15,487 nucleotides of DNA from Competibacteraceae bacterium UBA2788 (GCA_002352185.1 DEHY01000130.1:1665-17151), one strand, 5' to 3'; shown: positions 7,724 through 15,487, counted from the first letter of the stretch. Notes: generated from the sequence alone by a model not told the origin. Program-made: numbers and translations.

Positions 7724-8176
7724 TTATCCAAGCAACACCTTGCGTGCTTGATTCAGACGCACTGCTAAATAAGCTGATCCACCCTGATCAGGATGAACAC
7801 GCTGCATCAGGCGGCGATAAGCCGCCTGAATCTCCTCATCACTGGCGTTAGGCTGCAAGCCCAAAATCCGATACGCCTCAACTCGATCAATATCCCCGGA
7901 ACTCCCTTTGCTATTAGATGATCCAGACTTTGAGGACGATCCAAGCTTCAGCCATGCGGTATTCAGCCAACCTGCCAGAAACGGTATAAATAGAGCAGTT
8001 AGAGGTACAGCAATTTCCGCACCGCCGCGAATAGCCAGCAGCAACAATAAAGTTGCTATCCCAATCGCTACGGCCACATATGAACCATGCACGCTCCGTT
8101 TAGAACGACGCCACCAGCGGCTTAGAAAGAAAAATCCCGCCAGCGCTGCCGTAATAAGCAATAAACGCAGCAACAT
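7724..8176 (-). CDS. Membrane-anchored J-domain (DnaJ-like) protein
   Basis: This roughly 150-residue protein has an N-terminal membrane part and a C-terminal J domain (numbering from a TTG one codon upstream of the ATG). Hydrophobic segments lie at about 3-20, 33-50 and 56-72, separated by a basic RWWRRSKR stretch. A Ser/Lys/Gly linker (80-95) leads to the J domain, AYRILGLQPNASDEEIQAAY (102-121) and then MQRVHPDQGG, with the HPD tripeptide (129-131) required to stimulate DnaK ATPase. The domain ends abruptly after ARKVLLG, giving a TIM14-like layout. The ATG at 8176 is preferred; a TTG at 8179 is also in frame and the ribosome site is weak (GGA about 9 bases upstream). It begins 33 bases after the phaC stop on the same strand, so it is probably in the phaC operon. 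Client unknown. Confidence 0.82.
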   Translation of the reverse strand: MLLRLLLITAALAGFFFLSRWWRRSKRSVHGSYVAVAIGIATLLLLLAIRGGAEIAVPLTALFIPFLAGWLNTAWLKLGSSSKSGSSNSKGSSGDIDRVEAYRILGLQPNASDEEIQAAYRRLMQRVHPDQGGSAYLAVRLNQARKVLLG

Positions 8177-8209
8177 CAATATAGTCCAGAAAGAATACCA
8201 CTTACACAG

Positions 8210-10105
8210 CTACCTTTGCAGCACATAGATCCCCGGCGCCTCACAGATTGAATACAACCCCTTTTCAGGCACACCCAACGGTGGCGGTTGCACTTGATGA
8301 TCCGCCGAGTGCTGAGCCAGCCATAGATGCCAGACCGGCCACCAGGAACCTTGCTGTTTTGGCGTTGTAGTCTGCCAGGTTTCGGGATCAATATAGCGAT
8401 CCTGATCGCTGCGGGTCGCCATTTGATAGCTACGGCGGCGATGCCCAGGCTCACTAACGATGCCGGCATTATGACCGCCACTGGTTAACAGGAAGGTTAC
8501 CTCATCGGCATCCGCCAGCAAGTTGATTTTATATACCGACCGCCAAGGCGCCACATGATCCTGCTCAGTGGCAACCGTAAAAATCGGTGCGCGGATATCG
8601 GTAATCGCAACAGGTCTACCATTAACCTTATAATGACCGGTAGCAAGCTCATTACCCAAAAAGATATGGCGCAGGTATTCGGAGTGCATCCGATACGGCA
8701 TCCGGGTTTGATCAGCATTCCAAGCCATTAAATCATTAAGTGATTGGCGCTGCCCCAGCAAGTAATCATGCACCAGCCGCGACCAAATCAGGTCATTGGA
8801 GCGCAACAACTGAAATGCGCCCACCATTTGATCAGCATCCAGATAACCCTGATCCCACATCATATCTTCCAGAAAGGCGACCTGACTCTCATTAATGAAC
8901 AGCAGCAATTCGCCAGCCTCAGTAAAATCGGTTTGCGCAGCAAACAGAGTGATCGATTTAATACGATGATCGCCGTCGCGAGCCATAGCAGCGGCAGTGA
9001 TCGTCAGCAAAGTACCGCCTAGGCAGTAACCCACGGTGTGAATCTTGCGCCCCGGCAGAAGAGTAGAGACAGCCTCAAGAGCCGCCATTACTCCATACTG
9101 CCGGTAGTCTTCCAAGCCGAGGTCACGATCCTCAGCCGTCGGATTTTTCCAGGAAATCATGAAAACCGTATGGCCTTTTTCTACCAGAAACTTAACCATG
9201 GAATTGTGAGGCGAAAGATCAAGAATGTAGTACTTCATAATCCAGGCCGGCACGATCAATATCGGTTCAGCGTAGACCTGCGCTGTAGTCGGCTGATACT
9301 GGATCAATTCAATCAAATGATTACGGAATATCACCACGCCCGGCGTAACTGCGACATTGCGGCCGACAGCGAACTGCTCCGTATCATTGTCCAAACGTTT
9401 TCCAGCGACGTAGCATTCCATGTCGGCTATAAAATTGTTCCAGCCGCGCACCAGATTCTGGCCACCCTCTTCCATAGTGGCCTTAAGAATTTCTGGATTG
9501 GTAAGCAGCGCGTTCGATGGCGAGAACATATCAAGGATTTGCCGGGTTACGAAAGAAACAATGGCTTCGTTTTGTTTGTTGACGCCACGATTACGAGTAG
9601 TGGCGTTGTACCACCATTGCTGAGTCAGTAGAAAAGACTGATAAATGAGATTATACGGCCATTGTCGCCAACCCTCGCCGTCGAAGCGATGATCCTGATG
9701 CAGAGGATCAATACAGGGCGGCGTATCAGGATTCTGGCCGGATTTGAAGGCGTAAAGCGCCAGCCGAACTATCTTGCGGATCGCTTTTTCATTCAGCAGC
9801 GCCTGTTTTCCAGGCGCCATGCCCAGATGCATCAGCCAGTCGAGATAGGCCATGGACAGCACCGCCGGCGAGATGCCGCCCGTACCACGGGCAAGATTGG
9901 CGCTGACCACCCGATCAATGGTTTCAGGGATATGCGTGCCAAGTAACGAGCGTTCAATGCCATAGGCGCGATGTGCCGAGGAGGCCTGGTCAGACTCAGC
10001 AATCACCGGCCTGGAGACGGAAAATCTGGAAGCTACTGAAGATTGTGCGGATACTGGATCTGTTGCAGCAGGTGCGGTCGGGGTAGTTTCATTAGTTTTC
10101 CGCAT
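8210..10105 (-). CDS. phaC: Class I poly(3-hydroxyalkanoate) synthase
   Basis: This 631-residue alpha/beta-hydrolase polymerises (R)-3-hydroxyacyl-CoA into PHA at the granule surface. The lipase-like box is GYCLGG (359-364) with nucleophile Cys361; the triad is completed by Asp516 (EQDHVAPW) and His545 (GGHNAGI). Residues about 80-250 match the PhaC N-terminal domain (WRQWPYNLIYQSFLL at 146-160, PSNALLTNPE at 196-205). Size and motifs fit class I, which acts alone without PhaE or PhaR. The first 45 residues are Ser/Thr/Ala-rich and probably flexible, making it somewhat longer than the Cupriavidus enzyme. GAAGGTG, 7 bases before the ATG at 10105, supports the start. The gene is divergent from narX across 171 bases and is followed by the J-domain gene. 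The PHA reductase, phasins and depolymerase are not in the window. Confidence 0.94.
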   Translation of the reverse strand: MRKTNETTPTAPAATDPVSAQSSVASRFSVSRPVIAESDQASSAHRAYGIERSLLGTHIPETIDRVVSANLARGTGGISPAVLSMAYLDWLMHLGMAPGKQALLNEKAIRKIVRLALYAFKSGQNPDTPPCIDPLHQDHRFDGEGWRQWPYNLIYQSFLLTQQWWYNATTRNRGVNKQNEAIVSFVTRQILDMFSPSNALLTNPEILKATMEEGGQNLVRGWNNFIADMECYVAGKRLDNDTEQFAVGRNVAVTPGVVIFRNHLIELIQYQPTTAQVYAEPILIVPAWIMKYYILDLSPHNSMVKFLVEKGHTVFMISWKNPTAEDRDLGLEDYRQYGVMAALEAVSTLLPGRKIHTVGYCLGGTLLTITAAAMARDGDHRIKSITLFAAQTDFTEAGELLLFINESQVAFLEDMMWDQGYLDADQMVGAFQLLRSNDLIWSRLVHDYLLGQRQSLNDLMAWNADQTRMPYRMHSEYLRHIFLGNELATGHYKVNGRPVAITDIRAPIFTVATEQDHVAPWRSVYKINLLADADEVTFLLTSGGHNAGIVSEPGHRRRSYQMATRSDQDRYIDPETWQTTTPKQQGSWWPVWHLWLAQHSADHQVQPPPLGVPEKGLYSICEAPGIYVLQR

Positions 10106-10127
10106 GGCAATGCACCTTCAAATGCGA

Positions 10128-10167
10128 GGATTTTGCAGTACGGTCAGCGACAGGATTGACAAAATCC
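10128..10167. promoter_or_regulatory. Inverted repeat upstream of phaC
   Basis: GGATTTTG (10128-10135) and CAAAATCC (10160-10167) are perfect 8-base arms separated by 24 bases, 23 to 62 bases upstream of the phaC start. On the minus strand TTGTCA (10162-10157) could be a -35 box, though no good -10 follows. The repeat could be an operator for a dimeric regulator or a hairpin in the phaC leader; which one is not decidable from sequence. Confidence 0.4.
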
Positions 10168-10209
10168 AAGTCGCCCACACCACTGCCTGAAGTTTAGCGC
10201 AGGCCTGAG

Positions 10210-10237
10210 TTGAGACACCGCCTGTTCCAAATAATTT
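10210..10237 (+). promoter_or_regulatory. Candidate promoter for narXL
   Basis: TTGAGA (10210-10215) and TAATTT (10232-10237) are spaced by 16 bases and lie 40 bases upstream of the narX ATG. This is a plausible but imperfect sigma70 match in the divergent phaC-narX intergenic region. Confidence 0.35.
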
Positions 10238-10276
10238 AGGTCATCATAGCCCCTTGCCATCAAGAGAATTTTTCCT

Positions 10277-12148
10277 ATGGAAAGCAACGAATCCATTATC
10301 TTTCGCAGTGGCCTGACGATGGGCGGCATCGTGCTGCTGGCCTTGCTGAGCATGATCAGTTCGGTGTTGATCGCGGAATCCAGCAAGGGCGACGCCACCG
10401 CGATCAACCTGGCGGGTTCGCTGCGGATGCAGTCCTATCGCATTGCTACCCGCCTGCAACAGCCCAACGGCGCCGACAATCACCACTTGCAGACGGTGGA
10501 ACGGGAGATCAACGAGTTCGAGCGCCGGTTGGGTCAGCTGTGGCAGACCGGCGCGATCTCGCTTGCGGAAAGCAACCCCCGGAATCAGACGCTCAAGGCA
10601 ATCAGTGCATCCTGGCGCGAAACGCTGAAACCCACCTTGCAAACCCTGGCGGCCAGTAGTCTCTCATCCACGAATTCCCTGAACCGGATTGATGACTTCG
10701 TTGCCAAACTGGATATTTTCGTCAAGCTGCTGGAGCAGGATACCGAGGCGAAAATGTTGCTGCTGCGGTTGGTGCAGGGCATCGCGCTATTTATGATTCT
10801 GATGCTCATTTTCGTCGCCATGCACCAATTGCATACCCATGTAGTGGCGCCACTGCGTGAGCTGGTGGAGCTGGCGCATCAAGCCCGGCGTGGTGATCTG
10901 ACGGCGCGAGCCCAGCATGTCGGCAATGACGAATTGGGGGTGCTGGGCCACGCCTTTAATTTGATGGCGAGTGATTTATCCGCGATGTACGCCGATCTGG
11001 AAGCGCGGGTCGAACAACAGACTCAGGCGCTGCGCACCAGCAACCGTTCGCTGGAATTGCTTTACCATACGGCCCGCCATCTCGGCGAAGCAGCACCCGG
11101 CGAGACAACCTACCGGGCGCTGATGACCGAAATTGAGACGCTGACCGGCAAGGAATCGGTCACGCTCTGCCTGATGCATCCCACCACTCATCAAGCCACG
11201 CAGGTGTTTTCGACCCGGCCGCGTTCGACCGCCATCCCGCCGTTTTGCAGTCGTCCGAACTGCGCCGCCTGCCGGGGCGATGGAACCAGCCATCCCCTTG
11301 ATGCCCGCAATGAGATGTTTTCAATCCCGGTCAAGGATCAGGGACTGCAGTTCGGGGTCTTGATCGTCCGCAACCCCGGCCTGGAAGCGGTCGCCGCCTG
11401 GCAACTGCCGCTGCTGGAAGTGGTGGCGCGCCACATTGCCGCTACGCTGCGGGCCAAGGAACAGGCCGAACACCACTGGCAGTTGGAGCTATTGGAAGAG
11501 CGCAACGCCATCGCCCGCGAGTTGCACGATTCGCTGGCGCAATCTCTATCCTATCTGAAGATCCAGACCAGTCGCCTGCAAGCCCCGCTGAGCGGATCGG
11601 AAACTGCTCTGAAAGCGTGCATCATCGTCGCCGAACTGCGCAAGGGGCTGAATAGCGCCTACCGCCAGCTACGGGAACTGATTACAACCTTTCGCCTGAA
11701 GATGGAACATCCCCGGTTCGAAGACAATCTGGACGAGGTGGCGCGGGAATTCAGTCGCCGCGGACCGGTGCCCGTCGACCTGGATTGTGCCAGCTGGCAA
11801 TGTAAGCTCAAACCCAACGAGCAGATTCACGTCATGCACATTATCCGGGAAGCGTTGAATAATGCGGTAAAGCACGCCCACGCCAGTCGCATCACGATCC
11901 AGCTCAGCACCCCGGACAGCGGCGAAGCGATCATTACCGTCAGCGATAATGGCGTCGGTCTGCCGGTCAATCCTGAACGCGAGAACCATTTTGGTCTCAG
12001 CATCATGCGCGAACGGGCCCGCTATCTGGGCGGTACTCTGGATCTGCAACCCCAGCCTGCCGGAGGCTTGCGGGTGCAATTGCGATTCGCACCCGCCGCC
12101 CAGCATTCCTCTCTCACTGAATCCGCCCGCGAGGCCCGGCATGCTTGA
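10277..12148 (+). CDS. narX: NarX-type nitrate/nitrite sensor histidine kinase
   Basis: This 623-residue inner-membrane kinase has a membrane helix at about 12-33, a periplasmic helical sensor (34-165) opening with the P-box-like INLAGSLRMQSYRIA (43-57) that binds nitrate/nitrite in NarX, and a second helix at about 165-182. HAMP follows (184-235), with signalling-helix text after it, then a GAF-like central region with a cysteine cluster CSRPNCAAC (324-332). The HisKA_3 dimerisation segment is ERNAIARELHDSLAQSLSYL (408-427), with phospho-acceptor His417. The ATPase domain has the N box EALNNAVKHAHAS (525-537), DNGVGLP (557-563) and GLSIMRERARYLGG (573-586). The architecture matches E. coli NarX closely. 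The ribosome site is weak (AAGAGAA 8 bases before ATG 10277). It overlaps the regulator gene by 8 bases, implying coupled translation. Confidence 0.92.
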   Translation: MESNESIIFRSGLTMGGIVLLALLSMISSVLIAESSKGDATAINLAGSLRMQSYRIATRLQQPNGADNHHLQTVEREINEFERRLGQLWQTGAISLAESNPRNQTLKAISASWRETLKPTLQTLAASSLSSTNSLNRIDDFVAKLDIFVKLLEQDTEAKMLLLRLVQGIALFMILMLIFVAMHQLHTHVVAPLRELVELAHQARRGDLTARAQHVGNDELGVLGHAFNLMASDLSAMYADLEARVEQQTQALRTSNRSLELLYHTARHLGEAAPGETTYRALMTEIETLTGKESVTLCLMHPTTHQATQVFSTRPRSTAIPPFCSRPNCAACRGDGTSHPLDARNEMFSIPVKDQGLQFGVLIVRNPGLEAVAAWQLPLLEVVARHIAATLRAKEQAEHHWQLELLEERNAIARELHDSLAQSLSYLKIQTSRLQAPLSGSETALKACIIVAELRKGLNSAYRQLRELITTFRLKMEHPRFEDNLDEVAREFSRRGPVPVDLDCASWQCKLKPNEQIHVMHIIREALNNAVKHAHASRITIQLSTPDSGEAIITVSDNGVGLPVNPERENHFGLSIMRERARYLGGTLDLQPQPAGGLRVQLRFAPAAQHSSLTESAREARHA

Positions 12149-12797
12149 TGAAGTTCAGACCATCCTGGTTATTGACGACCATCCACTGATGCGCAGAGGA
12201 ATTCTGCAACTCATCGCCATGGAGGATTCCCTGCGACGGGTTGGCGAGGCCGGCGACGGTCAGCATGGGCTGGAACTGGCCTGCCAGTTGCGGCCCGATT
12301 TAATCCTGCTCGACCTGAATATGCGCGGCCTGAGCGGTCTGGATACTTTGAAGGCGATCAAGGCGGCTGGTCTGGACGCACGGGTGATCATCCTCACGGT
12401 TTCCGACAGCGAGGACGATGTCGTCTCAGCGCTGCGGGCGGGCGCCGACGGTTATCTGCTCAAGGATATGGAGCCGGAAGATGTGTTGCACAGCCTGAAG
12501 ATTGCCGCGCAAGGCCGAATGGCGCTCGGCGAACGGGTTGCGGAAATCCTGGCGGATTCCCTGCGCCATGAGAGCCATCAGCCCCAGTCGGCGGACAGCG
12601 CCGGACTCACCGAACGAGAGCAGAAAATTCTGTCGCTGATCGCCGCTGGTTACAGCAACAAGCTGATTGCGCGTGAGTTAAAGATCACCGAGGGTACGGT
12701 GAAGGTGCATGTCAAGCATTTGCTGAGCAAGCTCAATCTGGACTCGCGGGTTGAGGCGGCGGTTTGGGCGGTTAAAAACCGCTCGCGCAACAAATAG
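12141..12797 (+). CDS. narL: NarL-family response regulator
   Basis: This 218-residue cytoplasmic transcription factor has a receiver domain (1-125) with acidic pair Asp12-Asp13, phospho-acceptor Asp58 in LILLDLNM, Thr86 and Lys108, and a LuxR-type helix-turn-helix at about 155-213 (LTEREQKILSLIAAGYSNK, TEGTVKVHVKHLLSKL). ADGYLLKDMEPEDVLHSL and the SRVEAAVW ending are nearly identical to E. coli NarL. It should be phosphorylated by the kinase encoded just upstream and regulate nitrate/nitrite respiration genes, none of which are in the window. The start at 12141 lies inside the narX tail and has GAGG at 12131-12134, 6 bases away. The reading frame is open further upstream, but that part is a shadow of narX. 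Confidence 0.93.
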   Translation: MLDEVQTILVIDDHPLMRRGILQLIAMEDSLRRVGEAGDGQHGLELACQLRPDLILLDLNMRGLSGLDTLKAIKAAGLDARVIILTVSDSEDDVVSALRAGADGYLLKDMEPEDVLHSLKIAAQGRMALGERVAEILADSLRHESHQPQSADSAGLTEREQKILSLIAAGYSNKLIARELKITEGTVKVHVKHLLSKLNLDSRVEAAVWAVKNRSRNK

Positions 12798-12819
12798 CCA
12801 AAGAGAGCGGGGTTGGCTG
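12795..12819 (+). terminator. Hairpin at the end of narL
   Basis: AGCCAA (12796-12801) pairs with TTGGCT (12813-12818), extended by one T-G wobble, overlapping the narL stop codon and followed by the A/T-rich CTAAACTTTAATTT. A weak intrinsic terminator is plausible and would separate narXL from the che-like genes. Confidence 0.4.
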
Positions 12820-12860
12820 CTAAACTTTAATTTGAATGGCAACGCTTCCCATCCAGGCCC

Positions 12861-13340
12861 ATGATCGATCAAGCTCCCTCTGCGCTCGCTGGCCGGCTGC
12901 CGGTAACTGGGGAAACGCAATCCGCAGCGCGTCATTATGTGGTTTTCAGGCTGGATCACCACCATTATGCCTTGCCGCTGACCCAAGTAGCGCGGGTGGT
13001 GCGGATGGTGGCGGTGACTCCGGTGCCGGATGAGCCGCCCTGGATTCTGGGCGTCATCGACATGGCGGGACAGGTCTTGCCGGTCATCGACCTGCGGCAG
13101 CGCTTCGCCTATCCCCCGCGACCACCGGCGCTGACGGACCGGCTGCTGATCACGCACGCAACCGGTCAGTATCTGGCGCTGATGGTAGATGAAGTGCTGA
13201 AGGTGCTGGAACCGGATCTGGCGCAACTGGAAGTTGCGTGCATGGCGCTGGCGCATTCCCAACCGCTGCGGGCCACCATCCGCGAGGAGGATCGCTTGAT
13301 TCTGGTGCTGGATGCCGAGCAACTGGCGCTGGCTCCTTGA
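12861..13340 (+). CDS. cheW: CheW-like coupling protein (WspB-like)
   Basis: This 159-residue single CheW domain has the core text HYVVFRLDHHHYALPLTQVA (25-44) followed by WILGVIDMAGQVLPVIDL (61-78), corresponding to the GxINxRGxxxPVIDL signature of CheW. Such adaptors link methyl-accepting receptors to a CheA kinase at the inner membrane. It has a 22-residue unstructured N-terminal extension. It precedes a CheR-TPR gene with only about 20 bases between stop and start, and a second CheW gene follows, the order of wspB-wspC-wspD. The start is not firmly set: AGG near 12855 is a poor ribosome site for the ATG at 12861. With narL 63 bases upstream and a weak hairpin between, read-through from narXL is possible. 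Confidence 0.88.
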   Translation: MIDQAPSALAGRLPVTGETQSAARHYVVFRLDHHHYALPLTQVARVVRMVAVTPVPDEPPWILGVIDMAGQVLPVIDLRQRFAYPPRPPALTDRLLITHATGQYLALMVDEVLKVLEPDLAQLEVACMALAHSQPLRATIREEDRLILVLDAEQLALAP

Positions 13341-13360
13341 ACGCCATCCCGGATAGGACG

Positions 13361-14878
13361 ATGCCCTGGCGCAAACCGCAACCCACGCTGAGCGATAGTG
13401 ATTTCCAGCGGTTCCGGTTATTGATCCTGGAGCGCACCGGCCTGATGTTCGATCACAAACGGCGCGCAGCAGTGGCGCAGGCGCTGACGGAAGGGGCGCA
13501 TCAAGTCGGCGATCCGAGCCTGGAGCGCTATTTTAACCTCCTGTCCGCCAGCCCGACGGATGGCCCCATCTGGGAACCGTTGATCAGCACCCTGACGGTC
13601 AATGAAAGCTACTTTTTCCGCGATGCCGAACAGATTGAGGTCCTGCGGCGCTGCTTGTTGCCGGACGTGATCGCCCGCCGCCAGTCCCAGCGGCGGTTGC
13701 GGTTGTGGAGCGCCGGCTGCGCTGGCGGTGAGGAGCCGTACACTCTGGCAATTCTGCTGCATCAACTCATTCCTGACCTGGAGCGCTGGGACGCGCTGAT
13801 TCTGGCTACGGACATTGATCGCCAAGCGCTACAGCGGGCCGAGCGCGCGGCGTATCGCGACTGGTCGTTTCGCAACACCAGCGCGGCAATTCGCCAGAGC
13901 TACTTTAACGACAACGGCGACTGCCTGGAACTGCATTCCCACCTGCGACGTCTGGTCAAATTTGCGTACCTGAATCTGGCTGAAGATGCCTATCCCACCC
14001 CAAGCGACCCGCTGTTGTCCGGCCTGGACCTGATTCTCTGTCGCAACGTCACCATTTATTTGCCGGAGCCGGTGATTCACGCTATCGCCGGGCGGTTTTA
14101 CCAGTCTCTGGCTTCCGGCGGCTGGCTTATGGTTGGGGCCAGCGAAACCAACGATCAGCGTTATCACCCGTTCCAGGCGGTGAATCTGCGCGGGATCACG
14201 GTTTACCAGAAAGCCGGAAAGATGGCGGAGATTCCGGGGAGGACAGTTCGTCCAGTTCGCCCGCCACTGGAAGAGGCCACCAAGGAAACAGGTGAGGCGA
14301 AGCGCGAAGCGCCGGGGAGGGGTGATTTGCCCAATACCGCTCCACCTTCGTCTCCACCCATGATCCCAAAGGTTGTTCCGCCCAATGCCGCCGCCCTGTA
14401 CCGTGAAGGTGAGGACTGGCTGCGCCAGCGCCGACTGGCGGATGCCCGCCGCTGTTTTGAAGCCTGCCTGAGTCAGGAACCAGGCCATAGCGCGGCCTGC
14501 CAGCAGTTGGCGCGGCTGGAGGCGAATGCCGGGCGTCTGGCCGAAGCCCGGCGCTGGGTGGAACAGGCCCTGGAACGGGAGCCGCTACGGGTTGAATCCC
14601 ATTATCTGCTGGCTTTGATCAAGCAGGAACAGGGGGAGATCGAACCGGCGGCAGCGCAATTCAGGAAAGTGATCTACCTGGAACCCGGCTTTATTCTGGC
14701 CCATGTTCATCTGGGCGATTTGTATCAGAAACTAGGCCAGTCCGCCGCTGCCGCCCGCCACCGCGCCCAGGCGGTCGGTCTCGGCGGCCGATTGCCGTCT
14801 GACACCCTTTTGCCCGGTTCCGACGATCTCACTGTCGGCCATGTGCTGGCCTTGCTGCGGAACACTCCCGGTTATTGA
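13361..14878 (+). CDS. cheR: CheR-type protein-glutamate O-methyltransferase with TPR repeats (WspC-like)
   Basis: This 505-residue cytoplasmic enzyme should methylate receptor glutamates with S-adenosylmethionine. Residues about 10-65 are the helical CheR N-domain (LSDSDFQRFRLLILERTGLM). The methyltransferase core shows NESYFFRD (81-88), SAGCAGGEEPYTLA (117-130) as motif I (usually SAGCSxGEEPYS), ATDID (149-153), LILCRNVTIYL (224-234) and GGWLMVGASE (253-262). A Pro/Glu-rich linker (286-340) leads to three or four TPR units (about 344-475), the partner-binding extension typical of WspC-like CheR. ATG 13361 is chosen because Met-Pro-Trp-Arg begins the family-like sequence. AGGA lies close (13355-13358); a TTG at 13337 overlapping the cheW stop is an alternative. 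The reading frame is open further upstream, but that part is out of frame with, and inside, cheW. Confidence 0.9.
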   Translation: MPWRKPQPTLSDSDFQRFRLLILERTGLMFDHKRRAAVAQALTEGAHQVGDPSLERYFNLLSASPTDGPIWEPLISTLTVNESYFFRDAEQIEVLRRCLLPDVIARRQSQRRLRLWSAGCAGGEEPYTLAILLHQLIPDLERWDALILATDIDRQALQRAERAAYRDWSFRNTSAAIRQSYFNDNGDCLELHSHLRRLVKFAYLNLAEDAYPTPSDPLLSGLDLILCRNVTIYLPEPVIHAIAGRFYQSLASGGWLMVGASETNDQRYHPFQAVNLRGITVYQKAGKMAEIPGRTVRPVRPPLEEATKETGEAKREAPGRGDLPNTAPPSSPPMIPKVVPPNAAALYREGEDWLRQRRLADARRCFEACLSQEPGHSAACQQLARLEANAGRLAEARRWVEQALEREPLRVESHYLLALIKQEQGEIEPAAAQFRKVIYLEPGFILAHVHLGDLYQKLGQSAAAARHRAQAVGLGGRLPSDTLLPGSDDLTVGHVLALLRNTPGY

Positions 14879-14889
14879 GGCGAAATTGA

Positions 14890-15465
14890 ATGGAACACCC
14901 GGATCAATGGCGGCCCAGTCGATCTGCGGCGCAGACGCAGCGCCTGTTGGAGGAACGCGCCCGGTTATTGGCGCGGATCCCGGAAGCGCCGCGCGACAGT
15001 CGGGAAACTCTGGAACTGGTGACGTTCCATTTGGGCGCCGAATATATGGGTTTACCCAGCGCCCTGGTCTATGAAACCCAACCCCTGCGCGTCCTGCAAT
15101 GGGCGCCGGTACCCTGCGCCCCTTCCTTTATTGTCGGTATTCTCAATCTGCGCGGCCACCTGTGTTCGATCATGGATTTGACGCGATTTTGGGGATTGCC
15201 TGCCCGCCCGCCAGCGGATAAGGCGCACGTTCTGCGGGTATGCGGCGGAGTTTGCAAAGATGGCAAGGCCATGGAGCTGGCGCTGTTGACGGATGACTTG
15301 CCGCAAGTTTGCGAGATACCGTTGGCCAGTCTGGGTTCAGCGCCGGCCACATTGCCAGCGCAAGTGCAGAATTACGTCAGGGGAGTCTCGCCCGACTTGC
15401 TGATCGTGCTGGATCTGGAGCGATTGCTGTCAGATCCGCAGCTGATCGTTTATGACGAAATATGA
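14890..15465 (+). CDS. cheW: Second CheW-like coupling protein (WspD-like)
   Basis: This 191-residue protein has a charged N-terminal tail (1-40, TQRLLEERARLLARIPEAPR probably helical) and then a CheW domain: LELVTFHLGAEYMGLPSALV (41-60) and GILNLRGHLCSIMDL (83-97), which matches the GIxNLRG signature better than the first CheW. The tail and position after CheR-TPR resemble WspD. GAGG at 14877-14880, overlapping the cheR stop, is 9 bases before the ATG at 14890, so translation is probably coupled. Two CheWs flanking a CheR-TPR suggest the two adaptors have different partners. Its stop TGA overlaps the ATG of the next frame. Confidence 0.88.
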   Translation: MEHPDQWRPSRSAAQTQRLLEERARLLARIPEAPRDSRETLELVTFHLGAEYMGLPSALVYETQPLRVLQWAPVPCAPSFIVGILNLRGHLCSIMDLTRFWGLPARPPADKAHVLRVCGGVCKDGKAMELALLTDDLPQVCEIPLASLGSAPATLPAQVQNYVRGVSPDLLIVLDLERLLSDPQLIVYDEI

Positions 15466-15487
15466 GAGTGGATGGCAACCGCACCCT
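15462..15487 (+). CDS. Start of the next chemosensory gene (fragment)
   Basis: ATGA at 15462-15465 overlaps the cheW stop and opens a frame reading MRVDGNRTL to the window edge. The 4-base overlap is the usual sign of translational coupling. By operon order this would be a receptor (MCP) or a CheA-type hybrid kinase, but nine residues cannot decide between them. Confidence 0.4.

Noticed and set aside
13238..13360. N-terminal extension of the CheR frame
   Set aside because: These 41 codons lie inside cheW in another frame and do not resemble CheR; homology begins after ATG 13361.

Overview
The window looks like chromosomal DNA of a gammaproteobacterium. The LolA tail, the class I PHA synthase, the NarX/NarL pair and the large chemosensory proteins all resemble gammaproteobacterial families. 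A PPi-dependent phosphofructokinase, an acetyl-CoA acetyltransferase and a PHA synthase close together, plus a nitrate/nitrite sensor, would suit a glycogen- and PHA-storing denitrifier of the Competibacter type. That placement is inference from gene content, not something the sequence proves.

Layout. Positions 1-186 hold the 3' end of lolA. pfp (PPi-phosphofructokinase, 262-1509) follows on the same strand. It converges across a hairpin on an unusual 535-residue reverse-strand protein (1571-3178) that carries an HPr-like domain with a conserved phosphorylatable-type histidine. A long non-coding stretch (3179-3868) holds a probable reverse-strand promoter, one copy of a 14-bp dispersed motif, and two hairpins that look like right ends of IS200/IS605-type elements with no transposase or tnpB left. 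Next come an acetyl-CoA acetyltransferase (3869-5071), a strong hairpin, serS (5177-6460) and a type I-beta-like DAHP synthase (6589-7707). On the reverse strand are phaC (8210-10105) and, 33 bases downstream of it, a membrane-anchored J-domain protein (7724-8176).

From 10277 to the end every gene is on the plus strand: a NarX-type sensor kinase and its NarL regulator, overlapping by 8 bases, then CheW, CheR with TPR repeats, a second CheW and the first codons of another gene. The CheW-CheR/TPR-CheW order matches wspB-wspC-wspD of Wsp-type surface-sensing systems, but no methyl-accepting receptor lies upstream in this window.

How the genes fit together (inference). Pfp would run glycolysis/gluconeogenesis reversibly with PPi. 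The thiolase would condense acetyl-CoA, and PhaC would polymerise the 3-hydroxyacyl-CoA after reduction by a reductase not present here. The HPr-like protein next to pfp could link phosphorelay signalling with carbon metabolism. NarXL would sense nitrate/nitrite, and the Wsp-like module would feed an alternative (non-flagellar) output. Base composition changes near 5.1 kb: serS, the DAHP synthase and, less strongly, phaC are visibly more A+T-rich than pfp, narXL and the che genes. No rRNA, tRNA, CRISPR array or complete mobile element was seen.
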